64,000 bases of DNA from Candidatus Zixiibacteriota bacterium (GTDB lineage: Bacteria; Zixibacteria; MSB-5A5; DSPP01). The number at the start of each line of letters is the position of its first letter. Within the stretch, counting starts at the first letter, position 1. The stretch is taken from NCBI GenBank assembly GCA_022614805.1, contig JAKEHY010000001.1, positions 61,470 through 125,469 of the forward strand, given 5' to 3'. Shown here piece after piece: positions 50,160 through 58,806 of this stretch. Under the pieces are notes generated by a model. That model saw only the letters and a list, made by a program, of their open reading frames with translations. It was not told the origin of the DNA and did not search any database. The position numbers were made by a program, and so were the translations under genes.

Positions 50160-52048
50160 CGCCCTGTTTTTACAACCTCCTCCTGCGGCAAAATGTTTTT
50201 GACTACTTCCAAAACCTGTTCATACCGCCCGAACGACGGCATCAGGTAGGTGCCGGCGACCAGGCCCTTCACCTCTTCCAAAAACCCCCGCGCCATCTCG
50301 ATTCCCACCTCCGGCCCCCGCTCTTTCGCTTCCCGCATCGCCCGGCGGGCCGGCTCCGGAATGGTTATACCCGGAACCTCGTTGTGCAGAAACTCGGCGT
50401 GGCGCGAACTCTGCAGGGGCAAAATCCCGAGGAGAATCGGGATTCTCACCCCCCGGACCCGGTTCAGAAACTCCTCCAGGACCCTTCGGTCGTACAGGGG
50501 CTGGGTGAAGACGAACTGCGCCCCGGCTTCCAGTTTTTGATGGAAGCGCTCCACCTCCCGCTCCATATCTTCGGCCGTTGGGTTGACCCCGCAGCCGATG
50601 AAAAACTCGGTGGGACTGCCGATGGAATTTCCGTTCCAGTCCACGCCGGTGTTCAGCTTCGCCAGAACCCTTAAGAGCCCGATGGAGTCGATGTCGAAAA
50701 CGCCAGTGGCGTGGGGATAATCGCCGACCGTGGGGGGGTCCCCGGTGATGGCCAAAACGTTGCGGATGCCCAAGCTGTGCGCTCCCAGCAAATCGGACTG
50801 AATCCCCATCAAATTCCGGTCCCGGGTCGTGAAGTGAATGACCACGTCAATCCCCGCCTGCTGGTGCACCATATAGGCCACCGCCAAACACCCCATCCGC
50901 ACCCGCGCCATCGGCGAATCACCGATGTTGACGCAGTCGACGCCGACTTCCTTCATCCGCGCCGCCGCTTTCAATAATTTTTCCGGATTAATCCCGCGTG
51001 GGGGGTCCAGCTCCACGGAGATGACAAATTTCTTGCCGAGTTTGGAGGCAAAGCCGGTCGGCCGCCCGGGCACCGGCTCTTTTTTCTCCTCCTCGGGAGG
51101 ACTTGTCCCGAGCGCAGTCGAGGGAAAAACAGCCACTTCCACCGCCTCGAGCGCCGGTTTTTTTTCCGCAAATTCGGCCAGGGCCTCTGCCATTGCGGCC
51201 GTATGGGCCGGAGTCGTCCCGCAGCATCCCCCCACGATGGCGACTCCGGACGCCAGAAAATAGCGGGTATATTCGGCGAAATATTCCGGCGGCGTGGAAT
51301 AAACGAACCGCCCGGACACCAGCCGCGGCAGCCCGGCATTCGGCTGGGCCGAAAGATATTTTTTGGTCTCCTTCGCCATCTGGGCGACCACGGCCAAAAC
51401 CCCCTGGGGCCCGACCGAACAGTTGGCGCCGATGACTTCGACCGGCAGTTTGGAGAGAAAGCGGGCCACCTCCGCCGGCCCCGTGCCGGTCGTGGTCTTC
51501 CCCTCTTCCGTGAAACTCATCTGGGCTATGATGGGGAGTTGAGTTAGGGAACGGAGGGCCGCCACCGCCTGCTCCACTTCCCGTAAATCGCTCTGGGTCT
51601 CGACGATGAATAAATCCACCCCCCCTTCCAGAAGCCCTTCCCCCTGTTCCCGAAAAGCGTCGAACGCCTCCTTTTCTCCGATTTTTCCGATGGGAAAAAG
51701 CGGCTTGCCGAGCGGGCCGACCGAGCCGGCCACGAAAACCAGCTTCCCTTCGATTTCGCGCGCGTCCCGGGCAATTCTGGCCCCCTGCCGGTTGATTTTC
51801 ACCGCCTGCTTTTCCAACCCGTAGGCCGCCAGCCGGTATCGGTTGGCCCCGAAGGTGTTGGTCTCCACGATTTCCGTCCCCGCCTTTATGTAGACCCGAT
51901 GGATGTCGCCGATGAGGTCCGCAGAAGACAAATTCAGTTCGTCAAAACAGTGCTCGAACGACACCCCCTTTTGATACAGCATCGTCCCCATCGCCCCGTC
52001 GCAGAGGATGGGGCCTTTTTTCAAACGGACAAGGAACGGATTTTCCAT
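50156..52048 (-). CDS. Bifunctional homocysteine S-methyltransferase / 5,10-methylenetetrahydrofolate reductase
   Basis: 630 residues. Residues 1-290 are a zinc-type homocysteine methyltransferase: DGAMGTMLYQKGV, the zinc Cys in IGANCSVGP and the pair in GGCCGTTPAHT. Residues about 335-630 are an MTHFR barrel (FVISVELDPPRGINPEKLL, LAITGDPPTVGDY, FVFTQPLYDRRVLEEF). The fusion is known in Bacillus (YitJ type) and others; it channels methyl groups toward methionine. The linker (residues about 305-322, FPSTALGTSPPEEE) is encoded by the CCCGAGCGCAGTCGAGG repeat. Confidence 0.93.
   Translation of the reverse strand: MENPFLVRLKKGPILCDGAMGTMLYQKGVSFEHCFDELNLSSADLIGDIHRVYIKAGTEIVETNTFGANRYRLAAYGLEKQAVKINRQGARIARDAREIEGKLVFVAGSVGPLGKPLFPIGKIGEKEAFDAFREQGEGLLEGGVDLFIVETQSDLREVEQAVAALRSLTQLPIIAQMSFTEEGKTTTGTGPAEVARFLSKLPVEVIGANCSVGPQGVLAVVAQMAKETKKYLSAQPNAGLPRLVSGRFVYSTPPEYFAEYTRYFLASGVAIVGGCCGTTPAHTAAMAEALAEFAEKKPALEAVEVAVFPSTALGTSPPEEEKKEPVPGRPTGFASKLGKKFVISVELDPPRGINPEKLLKAAARMKEVGVDCVNIGDSPMARVRMGCLAVAYMVHQQAGIDVVIHFTTRDRNLMGIQSDLLGAHSLGIRNVLAITGDPPTVGDYPHATGVFDIDSIGLLRVLAKLNTGVDWNGNSIGSPTEFFIGCGVNPTAEDMEREVERFHQKLEAGAQFVFTQPLYDRRVLEEFLNRVRGVRIPILLGILPLQSSRHAEFLHNEVPGITIPEPARRAMREAKERGPEVGIEMARGFLEEVKGLVAGTYLMPSFGRYEQVLEVVKNILPQEEVVKTGR
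51102..51124. repeat. CCCGAGCGYAGTCGAGG repeat inside a coding linker
   Basis: CTTGTCCCGAGCGCAGTCGA and GGG. It lies between the two domains of the methyltransferase/MTHFR fusion and adds about eight codons. Flanking arms are weak here (TTTTTC/GAAAAA). Confidence 0.7.
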
Positions 52049-52807
52049 CTATTTTGTCGAAGTCGCCGGAAAGTGGTTGACCGTCCAGTCGAAAAGAAAC
52101 GCCCCGAAATCTTTCTCTTCGGTAAAAAACCGGGTGCCGTGCTCTTTCCCCGCGTAAATTTTCAGGGTGGCGGACGTTCCCATTTTCTCCGCCAGCTTCC
52201 CGGCGCTGTGGGCTGAATAGCCGTCGCTTTTGGCGGCGACGACCAAAGCCGGTCGGTCGCCGTAGGCGGCCGCCGCCTCGGAAGTGGTGATGCCCCGATA
52301 ATCCAGCCCCGGCGACAGAAGCGCCACCGCACGGACGGCGGGATGGCCGGAAGCATAAACGACAGCCACGTTCGCCCCAATCGAAGCCCCCAAGACGGCC
52401 ACACGGGCAACGTCGACTTTCTTCTGTTTCGCCAAGACCGCGATAGCGGTGTCCAAATCGGTCACCATTTTGGCAAACTCGCTGTTGGTGAATTTCGAAT
52501 AAATCTTTTTCTTCTTCCCCTGCCAGACCGATTCCCCGTGTCCCCTTTGGTCCATCGCCAGAACGGCGTATCCGGCTGCGGAAAGTTTTTTCGGAAAATC
52601 CCCCCAGCTTTTCCGGTCGTTGGCCATTTGCGGCAAAAGCAGGACAACCGGACAGGCCTCCTTCGCTCCTTCGGGCAGATATAAGGTTCCCTTGAGAACC
52701 AGCCCATCCTCCGCCTTGGCGCTGAAGGGAAGCTGGGCGCAGAACACCTCCGGACAGACAAGCGTCAGTAGGACGGCCGCTAAAACCAAAAAACCCGACT
52801 TTCTCAT
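52049..52807 (-). CDS. Secreted alpha/beta hydrolase (dienelactone-hydrolase-like)
   Basis: 252 residues with a signal peptide (MRKSGFLVLAAVLLTLVCPEVFCA). The fold is shown by VVLLLPQMANDRKSW and AMDQRGHGES. The triad is Ser142 (LGASIGANV), Asp195 (AAKSDGYSAH) and His223 (GKEHGTRFF). Esterase-like; the substrate is unknown. It stops one base before the start of the methyltransferase gene. Confidence 0.88.
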   Translation of the reverse strand: MRKSGFLVLAAVLLTLVCPEVFCAQLPFSAKAEDGLVLKGTLYLPEGAKEACPVVLLLPQMANDRKSWGDFPKKLSAAGYAVLAMDQRGHGESVWQGKKKKIYSKFTNSEFAKMVTDLDTAIAVLAKQKKVDVARVAVLGASIGANVAVVYASGHPAVRAVALLSPGLDYRGITTSEAAAAYGDRPALVVAAKSDGYSAHSAGKLAEKMGTSATLKIYAGKEHGTRFFTEEKDFGAFLFDWTVNHFPATSTK

Positions 52808-52852
52808 ACCTTCTCGGAAATAAAATACGACTGGAAAGGCGGCTCTGCCAAG

Positions 52853-53032
52853 CTATTTCTTGCGATAAACGACCTTGCCGTTCTGAAGAACCAAATCCGC
52901 CAATGGTTTCCAAGCAACCGTGGTATCAACGGTTGCGGCTTTGCCGTTCTTAAAAACCGAACCCACCGGCTGCCCCCAAAGCCCCACCGCCGAAAAGAGC
53001 AGAATCAAAAATGAAAGCTCGAGTTTTCTCAT
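52853..53032 (-). CDS. 59-residue secreted peptide
   Basis: An ATG at 53032 starts MRKLELSFLILLFSAVGLWG, a signal peptide whose start resembles that of the downstream hydrolase (MRK). The 39-residue mature part is basic and ends ADLVLQNGKVVYRKK. The TAG is at 52853, 46 bases before the hydrolase gene. Composition and position suggest a real small gene; the residue pattern DLVLQNGKVV resembles the N-terminal strand of amidohydrolases, so a remnant of a larger enzyme is the alternative. Confidence 0.6.
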   Translation of the reverse strand: MRKLELSFLILLFSAVGLWGQPVGSVFKNGKAATVDTTVAWKPLADLVLQNGKVVYRKK

Positions 53033-53066
53033 AGTTTCGCTCGTCCCGATACGTGCACCAAAAGGC

Positions 53067-53372
53067 CTATACCTCCACCCAGATGGAATCCCCCTCCACC
53101 GTCACGGTATACAAAGGAATTTTTGCCTTGGGATTCATCAAACATTCGCCGGTGGACAAATCATATTGCCAGCCGTGCCAGGGACAGGTGACCAGAAATT
53201 CTTCGATATCCCCTTCCCCCAATGGCCCCCCCCGGTGCAGGCAGGTGTTGTCGCAAGCAACCAGCTGGCCGTTGACGTTGAACACGGCAATCTGCTTCCC
53301 CCCTGCTTCGACCACCAATCGCTCCCCCGGCGGTATATCCCCAACGGCGGCAACTTTGATTTTTTCGCTCAT
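53067..53372 (-). CDS. Rieske [2Fe-2S] ferredoxin (NirD-like)
   Basis: 101 residues. Cluster ligands are Cys44 and His46 (TCLHRGGP) and Cys63 and His66 (TCPWHGWQYD). Size and the spacing match soluble Rieske ferredoxins of dioxygenase or NirD type. No oxygenase or nitrite reductase gene is near, so the electron partner is unknown. Confidence 0.92.
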   Translation of the reverse strand: MSEKIKVAAVGDIPPGERLVVEAGGKQIAVFNVNGQLVACDNTCLHRGGPLGEGDIEEFLVTCPWHGWQYDLSTGECLMNPKAKIPLYTVTVEGDSIWVEV

Positions 53373-53390
53373 TCAACCTCTCTGTCGTAG

Positions 53391-53408
53391 GCGGCACTTC
53401 GGTGCCGC
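53391..53408. repeat. Small palindromic repeat with TTCG loop
   Basis: GCGGCAC-TTCG-GTGCCGC preceded by GTAG. It is a stable UUCG-capped hairpin of the same design as 35867-35884. Confidence 0.6.
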
Positions 53409-53430
53409 TCCGCCAGGGCACCCTCCCTTC

Positions 53431-53470
53431 CCCTCTCCACCCTGTGGAGAGGGAATAAAGGGGTGAGGTG
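53431..53470. repeat. CCCTCTCCAC hairpin repeat
   Basis: 10-bp arms CCCTCTCCAC (53431-53440) and GTGGAGAGGG (53444-53453), then AATAAAGGGGTGAGGTG. Same family as 47178-47243 and 49778-49816. Confidence 0.7.
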
Positions 53471-53498
53471 TCTTTTAATCACCAATCCCCGTCTTTCC

Positions 53499-53596
53499 CT
53501 GTCCCAGGGGGACAGCGCTTTCCTTCGCGAAGCGAAGGAGATTGCCAGGGCGTAAGCATATCCTGTGGCGCAGGTTAAGTTTTATCTAACCTGCGC
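53499..53596. repeat. Three consecutive hairpins after asnS
   Basis: CTGTCCC-AGG-GGGACAG (53499-53515), TCCTTCGC-GAA-GCGAAGGA (53521-53539) and a perfect 10-bp arm pair GCGCAGGTTA / TAACCTGCGC (53568-53577, 53587-53596). None has a clear T-run. They may be further small repeats, and the last may end asnS transcripts. Confidence 0.55.
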
Positions 53597-53598
53597 TC

Positions 53599-54897
53599 TC
53601 AAGGATACAACCGATACAGCATCCGGGCAAACGGAATGGTCTCCCGCACGTGCGGCAGCCCGCAAATCCAGCCCACCGTCCGCTCGATTCCGAGCCCAAA
53701 GCCGGCATGCGGCACGCTGCCGTATTTGCGCAGGTCCAAATACCATTTATACGCTTCCTCGGAAAGTCCGTGTTCGCGCAGACGGGAGAGAAGTTCATCG
53801 TAATCGTCGGCCCGCTGCGAGCCTCCGATGATTTCCCCGTACCCTTCCGGCGCCAACAAATCGGCGCACAACACCGTCTTCGGATTATCCGGGTTGAGTT
53901 TCATATAAAAAGCTTTGCACTCCTTCGGATAACAATGGACGTAAACCGGTTTGTCATACATTTTTGTCAAAATGGTCTCGTCTTCCCCCCCCAGGTCAAT
54001 GCCCCAGGTGATGGAACTTCCCGCCGCCTGCAATTTCGCCACCGCTTCGTCATACGAAATCCGGTAAAACGGCCGTTTGATGTTTTCCAACGGCTTGGTG
54101 TCCCGCTCCAGCTTCTTTAATTCCTCTCCGCAATTTTCTAACACCGAAGAAACGATGTAACAGACCAGCTCTTCTCCAAGGTCCATATTGGCAACGTAAT
54201 CGTTGAAGGCCACTTCCGGCTCCACCATCCAGAACTCGGTCAAATGCCGGCGGGTCTTCGATTTTTCGGCCCGGAAGGTGGGGCCGAAACAATACACCTT
54301 GCCGAACGCCATGCAGGCCGCTTCGAGGTACAACTGCCCGGTTTGCGCCAGATACGCCTTTCCCAAATCAAAGTACTGGGTTTCAAAAAGAGTGGAAGCC
54401 CCCTCCGCGGCCGAGCCGGTCAAAATCGGCGTGTCGATTAGAACGAAACCGTTTTTGCGGAAAAACTCCCGGACGGCCCAGATAATCCGGTCGCGCACTT
54501 TCAGAATGGAATGCTGGCGGGAGGAGCGCAGCCACAGATGCCGGTTTTCCATCAAAAACGCCGTCCCGTGCTCTTTCGGCGTTATGGGATAATCCTGGGC
54601 CAGTTGAACAATTTTGAGGCCGGTTAAGGAAAGTTCGTAGCCCCCCGGCGCGCGGGTGTCGGCCCGCACGATTCCAGTGGCAGTAAGCGAGGACTCTTGG
54701 GTGACGGTTTCACCCAAGAGGAAAACCTCTTCCGGCACCTCGGCCTTGACCAAAACCCCTTGGGCCAGGCCGGTGCCGTCGCGGATTAAAAGAAAGTGAA
54801 TCTTTCCGGAAGAGCGCTTGTTGTAGAGCCATCCGGCAACCTCCACCTCCCGGCCGACGTGTCGGCCCAAATCGGAGATGTAGGTGCGTGGCGGCAT
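53599..54897 (-). CDS. asnS: Asparaginyl-tRNA synthetase
   Basis: 432 residues. The N-terminal OB-fold anticodon domain ([23 protein letters not shown]) is followed by the class II core: motif 2 [20 protein letters not shown] and motif 3 [18 protein letters not shown]. The [13 protein letters not shown] block distinguishes AsnRS from AspRS. It attaches Asn to tRNA(Asn). It lies 12 bases after the M16 peptidase. Confidence 0.96.
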   Translation of the reverse strand: MPPRTYISDLGRHVGREVEVAGWLYNKRSSGKIHFLLIRDGTGLAQGVLVKAEVPEEVFLLGETVTQESSLTATGIVRADTRAPGGYELSLTGLKIVQLAQDYPITPKEHGTAFLMENRHLWLRSSRQHSILKVRDRIIWAVREFFRKNGFVLIDTPILTGSAAEGASTLFETQYFDLGKAYLAQTGQLYLEAACMAFGKVYCFGPTFRAEKSKTRRHLTEFWMVEPEVAFNDYVANMDLGEELVCYIVSSVLENCGEELKKLERDTKPLENIKRPFYRISYDEAVAKLQAAGSSITWGIDLGGEDETILTKMYDKPVYVHCYPKECKAFYMKLNPDNPKTVLCADLLAPEGYGEIIGGSQRADDYDELLSRLREHGLSEEAYKWYLDLRKYGSVPHAGFGLGIERTVGWICGLPHVRETIPFARMLYRLYP

Positions 54898-54909
54898 TGA
54901 AGGGAGAAA

Positions 54910-56184
54910 TTAAATTTTAGACCAGTCGATTTTACCCAGAACGTCCTCTCCCAAAGCCCCCAGAAAGGCGGCCGAAAGCCGTTTTTCCGAAAAGAGCCGC
55001 TTGGCCTGCTCGTCCACGTGGGAGGGTTTTACGGCTTCGATGGCTGCCAGGGCCTGCCTCAAAGAGATGTATTCGCCAAGAGCCAACTCGTTCCGCCCCA
55101 GCCGGTTCATTCGGCCGGAGGTGGATTCGAGCCCCAGTACCAAATTCCCCTTCAGCTGCTCTCGGGCCGATTCAAACTCGCTTCGGGGGAGTTTTTCCTT
55201 CTTGATTTTCACCAGTTCGTTCAATACAAGCTCCACCGCCGGAACAACCTGCTCGGGAGAAGTGGCCAAATAAATCCCCAAAATCCCGGCGTCCTCGTAG
55301 AAATCGTGGTAGGAATAAATGGTGTAGGCCAAGGCTTTTTCCTCCCGCACCTTTTGAAAAAGCCGCGAGCTCATTCCCCCTCCCAAAATGGTGCTCAAAA
55401 CCAGGCAGGCGTACCGGTGGCGGTCTTTGAAGGAAGCGGAGGGAACCCCCAGGCAAACGTGCGCCTGGGAAGCCTCCTTTGAAGTGGAGCTGCGCGTCCC
55501 GCCCTCCGCCGGGGCCAAACGGTTCAAGGGGGAAGTCCCGTTGGAGGAGGAAAAAACCAGTTTCGATTTGGCCAGCGCCACCAATTTCGTATGCGAGACG
55601 TTGCCGGAGGCCGCCACCACGATTTGTTCCGCCCGGTACTTGGATGAAAGGTACTGTAAAACCTTTGGACGGTCGAAGCTTTTTATCCGTTCCCGCCGGC
55701 CGATAATCGGTTTCCCGAGCGGGTGGTCCTTCCAGATGTTTTCGGCGAACAAATCGTGTACCCAATCGCCGGGTGAGTCTTCGACGTCTTTGATTTCCTC
55801 GATGATGACGTTTTTTTCCTTCTCCAGCTCTTGCGGGTCGAAGCGGGAGTTGCGCAAAATGTCCGCCAGAACGTTGACGGCCCGTTCCAAGTGCCGGTCC
55901 AGAATGCGGGCGTAGTAGCAGGTCTGCTCGCGCGAGGTGAAGGCGTTCAAACTGCCGCCGACCGACTCCAGCTCGCGGGCAATCCGCGCCGCCGTCCGTT
56001 TGCGGGTCCCCTTGAAAGCCATGTGCTCAATGAAATGGGACAACCCGTTCTCTTCTGGACGCTCGTCGCGGGAGCCGACGTTGACCCAGATGCCGATGGC
56101 GATGGAACGCACGCCGGGCAGCTCTTCGGTGACCACCCGCAACCCGGATGGAAGCACCGTTTTTTTATAAACGGCGTTCCGCAT
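54910..56184 (-). CDS. M16-family zinc peptidase (processing-peptidase-like)
   Basis: 424 residues. The inverted zinc motif is His50-Phe-Ile-Glu53-His54 (LSHFIEHMAFKGT), with the third ligand in the NVIIEEIKDVEDSP block. The C-terminal half-domain includes GGGMSSRLFQKVREEKALAYTIYSYH, the RxxR/Y substrate motif. This is the YmxG/PqqL-like family often found after pnp. Cytoplasmic, since no signal peptide is seen. Confidence 0.93.
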   Translation of the reverse strand: MRNAVYKKTVLPSGLRVVTEELPGVRSIAIGIWVNVGSRDERPEENGLSHFIEHMAFKGTRKRTAARIARELESVGGSLNAFTSREQTCYYARILDRHLERAVNVLADILRNSRFDPQELEKEKNVIIEEIKDVEDSPGDWVHDLFAENIWKDHPLGKPIIGRRERIKSFDRPKVLQYLSSKYRAEQIVVAASGNVSHTKLVALAKSKLVFSSSNGTSPLNRLAPAEGGTRSSTSKEASQAHVCLGVPSASFKDRHRYACLVLSTILGGGMSSRLFQKVREEKALAYTIYSYHDFYEDAGILGIYLATSPEQVVPAVELVLNELVKIKKEKLPRSEFESAREQLKGNLVLGLESTSGRMNRLGRNELALGEYISLRQALAAIEAVKPSHVDEQAKRLFSEKRLSAAFLGALGEDVLGKIDWSKI

Positions 56185-56286
56185 TATCCGTGCACAATTC
56201 CCAAGTATGAGAATGCTTTTTCAATTGATGCCGGTTCCCCTTCAAAATACTTTCCTTGCTGACAAACGGCTGACCGCCAGGTCTTT

Positions 56287-56330
56287 CCCTCCCCTTGACT
56301 TGTCCCGAGCGCAGTCGAGGGAGGGGAGGG
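56287..56330. repeat. Palindromic element with CCCGAGCGYAGTCGAGG core
   Basis: 8-bp arms CCCTCCCC (56287-56294) and GGGGAGGG (56323-56330) enclose the core TGTCCCGAGCGCAGTCGAGG. It lies in the 232-base spacer between pnp and the M16 gene, which otherwise shows only a GACCGC/GCGGTC inverted pair around it and no gene. Confidence 0.75.
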
Positions 56331-56416
56331 ATTTGGGCCGCCGCCGAAGGGTGCGGTCAATAACTGCCGGCCATTCGCTAATTACTATGAACCAGCGGCC
56401 GCAATGCCGTTCCGTA

Positions 56417-58531
56417 CTATTTGCGGGCTTCGGAAAGCCGGGAGCCTTCCAAAACCGCCTTACGCGAAAGCCGAACTTTCCCCTCCGGGTCGATGCCGAT
56501 GACTTTGACCGTGACCGTATCTCCCAGCTTGAGGACATCCTCCACCCGCGCCACCCGCTTGGTGTCCAGTTCGGAAATGTGGATGAGCCCGTCCGTGCCG
56601 GGAAGAATCTCAACAAAGGCGCCAAAGGCGGCTATGCGCCGGACCTTGCCTTCGTAAATGCGGCCGATTTCCGGCTCCTCCACCATCCCCAGAATAATAT
56701 TCTTGGCGGCTTCCCCGGCGGCCCCGTCCACCGAGGCGATTAAAACCGTGCCGTCATCCTCGATGTCGATTTTGGCGCCGGTCTGTTCCACGATGGCGCG
56801 GATGTTCTTGCCGCCCGGGCCGATGACCTCGCCGATTCTGTCCGGCTTGATCTTGATGGTGATGATGCGGGGGGCATATGGCGAAAGCTCCGGTTTCGGT
56901 TTGGAGATGGTCGCCTCCATTACGTCCAGAATGTGGAGCCGGCCGGTTTTGGCCTGCTCCAGCGCTTTTCCCATAATATCCAACGTGATGCCAGCCGTTT
57001 TCAAATCCATCTGGAAGGCGGTGATTCCCTGCCGGGTGCCGGTGACCTTGAAGTCCATATCCCCCAAATGGTCCTCCACCCCCAAAATGTCGGAGAGAAT
57101 GACCACTTTCTCCCCTTCCTTGATAAGCCCCATTGCAATTCCCGCCACGGGGGCTTTGATGGGAACCCCGGCATCCATCAAGGAGAGACTGCCGCTGCAG
57201 ACCGTCGCCATCGAGGAAGATCCGTTCGACTCCAGGATGTCGGAAACGATTCGGATGGTGTAGGGAAAGGAGCCCTCTGCTGGAATCACCGGCTCTATGG
57301 CCCGTTCCGCCAGGGCACCGTGCCCGATTTCCCGGCGGCCCGGGCCCCGCAGGGGGCGCACCTCGCCGACCGAAAAGGGGGGGAAGTTGTAATGCAGCAT
57401 ATAGCTTTTGTAACTTTCCCCCTCCAAAGCGTCGATTTTCTGCTCATCTATTTTGGTGCCGAGCGTGACCGCCGCCAGGCTTTGCGTTTGACCGCGGGTG
57501 AAGAGGGCCGAGCCGTGCGTACGGGGGAGAAAACCGATTTGGCAGGAAACGGGGCGGATGTCGGCCGGGCCCCGTCCGTCCGCCCGCCGTTTTTCCTCAA
57601 CGACCGCACGGCGCAAGTCCGCCTGCTCGATTTCTCCCAAAATTTTCTCGACTTTCGCTTCCTGTTCCGGAAATTCCTCCGCCAGGGCGGCCAAAACCTC
57701 TTCGGCAATTTTGCCTATTTCCGCCTCGCGCCCCGCTTTGTCGTGAATCTTGTTGGCGTCAAAAATCCGCTTTTTCGCCAACTCCTCTACCCGCTGAACC
57801 AAATTGGAGTCAATTTCCGGAGGCGCAACCGTAGCTTTCGGTTTGCCGACCTCCCGTACCAAATCCTCAATCATTCCGACAACGAGCTTCAACTGCTGGT
57901 GGCCGAAATCAAGGGCGGCGAGCATATCCGCTTCGGAAACTTCCTTTGAGCCCCCTTCCACCATTACGATGGAATCTTTCGTGCCGGCCAGAACGATGTT
58001 CATATCCGAACTTTCCAACTGGTTGGAGGTGGGGAAGGCGACCAGTTGCCCGTCGACGCGCCCGACCCGCACCGCCGCAATCGGCGTGTTGTACGGGATG
58101 GAGGAAAGCATCAAGGCGGTAGAGGCCCCGATGATGCCCAAAACGTCCGGGTCGTTCTCCTGGTCGTAGGAAAGCGCCATCACCATTATCTGCACTTCGT
58201 TGAAATACCCCTCCGGGAAAAGGGGCCGCAGCGGCCGGTCGGTGAGCCGCGCGCTTAAAATTTCCTTTTCGGAAGGGCGCCCTTCCCGTTTGAAGTACCC
58301 CCCCGGGATTTTCCCGGCGGCGTACGCCTTTTCCCGGTAATCCACGGTGAGGGGGAAAAAGTCCTGCCCTTCCACGGGGTCTTTGGAAGCGACCGCCGAG
58401 GCGAAAATCATCGTGTCGCCGTACTGCACGGTGACGGCGCCGTCCGCCTGCTTGGCCACCCGGCCGGTTTCGATGGCCAGCTTCCGGCCCCAAATTTCTT
58501 TCTCCATTCGTCTGATGCCTGTTTTGTCCAT
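56417..58531 (-). CDS. pnp: Polyribonucleotide nucleotidyltransferase (PNPase)
   Basis: 704 residues, full length. Two RNase PH cores (VQYGDTMIFASAVASKDP and GSALFTRGQTQSLAAVTLG) flank a helical region. KH domain: IKIKPDRIGEVIGPGGKNIRAI near residue 570. S1 domain: YEGKVRRIAAFGAFVEILPG near residue 640. It degrades RNA 3'-5' phosphorolytically. The start could be 58531, just after AAGGAG, or ATG 58507. It follows rpsO by five bases, the classical order. Confidence 0.97.
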   Translation of the reverse strand: MDKTGIRRMEKEIWGRKLAIETGRVAKQADGAVTVQYGDTMIFASAVASKDPVEGQDFFPLTVDYREKAYAAGKIPGGYFKREGRPSEKEILSARLTDRPLRPLFPEGYFNEVQIMVMALSYDQENDPDVLGIIGASTALMLSSIPYNTPIAAVRVGRVDGQLVAFPTSNQLESSDMNIVLAGTKDSIVMVEGGSKEVSEADMLAALDFGHQQLKLVVGMIEDLVREVGKPKATVAPPEIDSNLVQRVEELAKKRIFDANKIHDKAGREAEIGKIAEEVLAALAEEFPEQEAKVEKILGEIEQADLRRAVVEEKRRADGRGPADIRPVSCQIGFLPRTHGSALFTRGQTQSLAAVTLGTKIDEQKIDALEGESYKSYMLHYNFPPFSVGEVRPLRGPGRREIGHGALAERAIEPVIPAEGSFPYTIRIVSDILESNGSSSMATVCSGSLSLMDAGVPIKAPVAGIAMGLIKEGEKVVILSDILGVEDHLGDMDFKVTGTRQGITAFQMDLKTAGITLDIMGKALEQAKTGRLHILDVMEATISKPKPELSPYAPRIITIKIKPDRIGEVIGPGGKNIRAIVEQTGAKIDIEDDGTVLIASVDGAAGEAAKNIILGMVEEPEIGRIYEGKVRRIAAFGAFVEILPGTDGLIHISELDTKRVARVEDVLKLGDTVTVKVIGIDPEGKVRLSRKAVLEGSRLSEARK

Positions 58532-58536
58532 ACTCC

Positions 58537-58806
58537 TTATTTCCTCAAGTTCAGATGTTCAATCAGATTTCGATAGGCGTCAATATCTTGATCCCGCAGG
58601 TAATCCAGAAGCCGCCGGCGCTGGCCGACCAGTTTCAAAAGCCCCCGCCGGGCCGAAAAATCCTTCTTGTGGCGCCCCAAATGTTCGGTCAACTCGTTAA
58701 TCCGCTCGGTCAAAAGGGCAATCTGCACCTCCGGCGAGCCGGTGTCGGTTTCGTGCAGCCGGTAGGTTTCCACCAGCTCCCTTTTCCGTTCCCCCGCTAT
58801 GGCCAT
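58537..58806 (-). CDS. rpsO: 30S ribosomal protein S15
   Basis: 89 residues, exact S15 length. Signatures are [54 protein letters not shown]. It binds the 16S central domain. It overlaps the ribF end by 10 bases. Confidence 0.98.
   Translation of the reverse strand: MAIAGERKRELVETYRLHETDTGSPEVQIALLTERINELTEHLGRHKKDFSARRGLLKLVGQRRRLLDYLRDQDIDAYRNLIEHLNLRK

Noticed and set aside
51942-52913. Open frame of 323 codons on the minus strand
   Set aside because: It is an alternative frame of the hydrolase and methyltransferase genes, with Gly/Arg-rich low-complexity translation.
47178-56330. CRISPR array from the recurring short repeats
   Set aside because: Copies are kilobases apart, not regularly spaced, and there are no cas genes.
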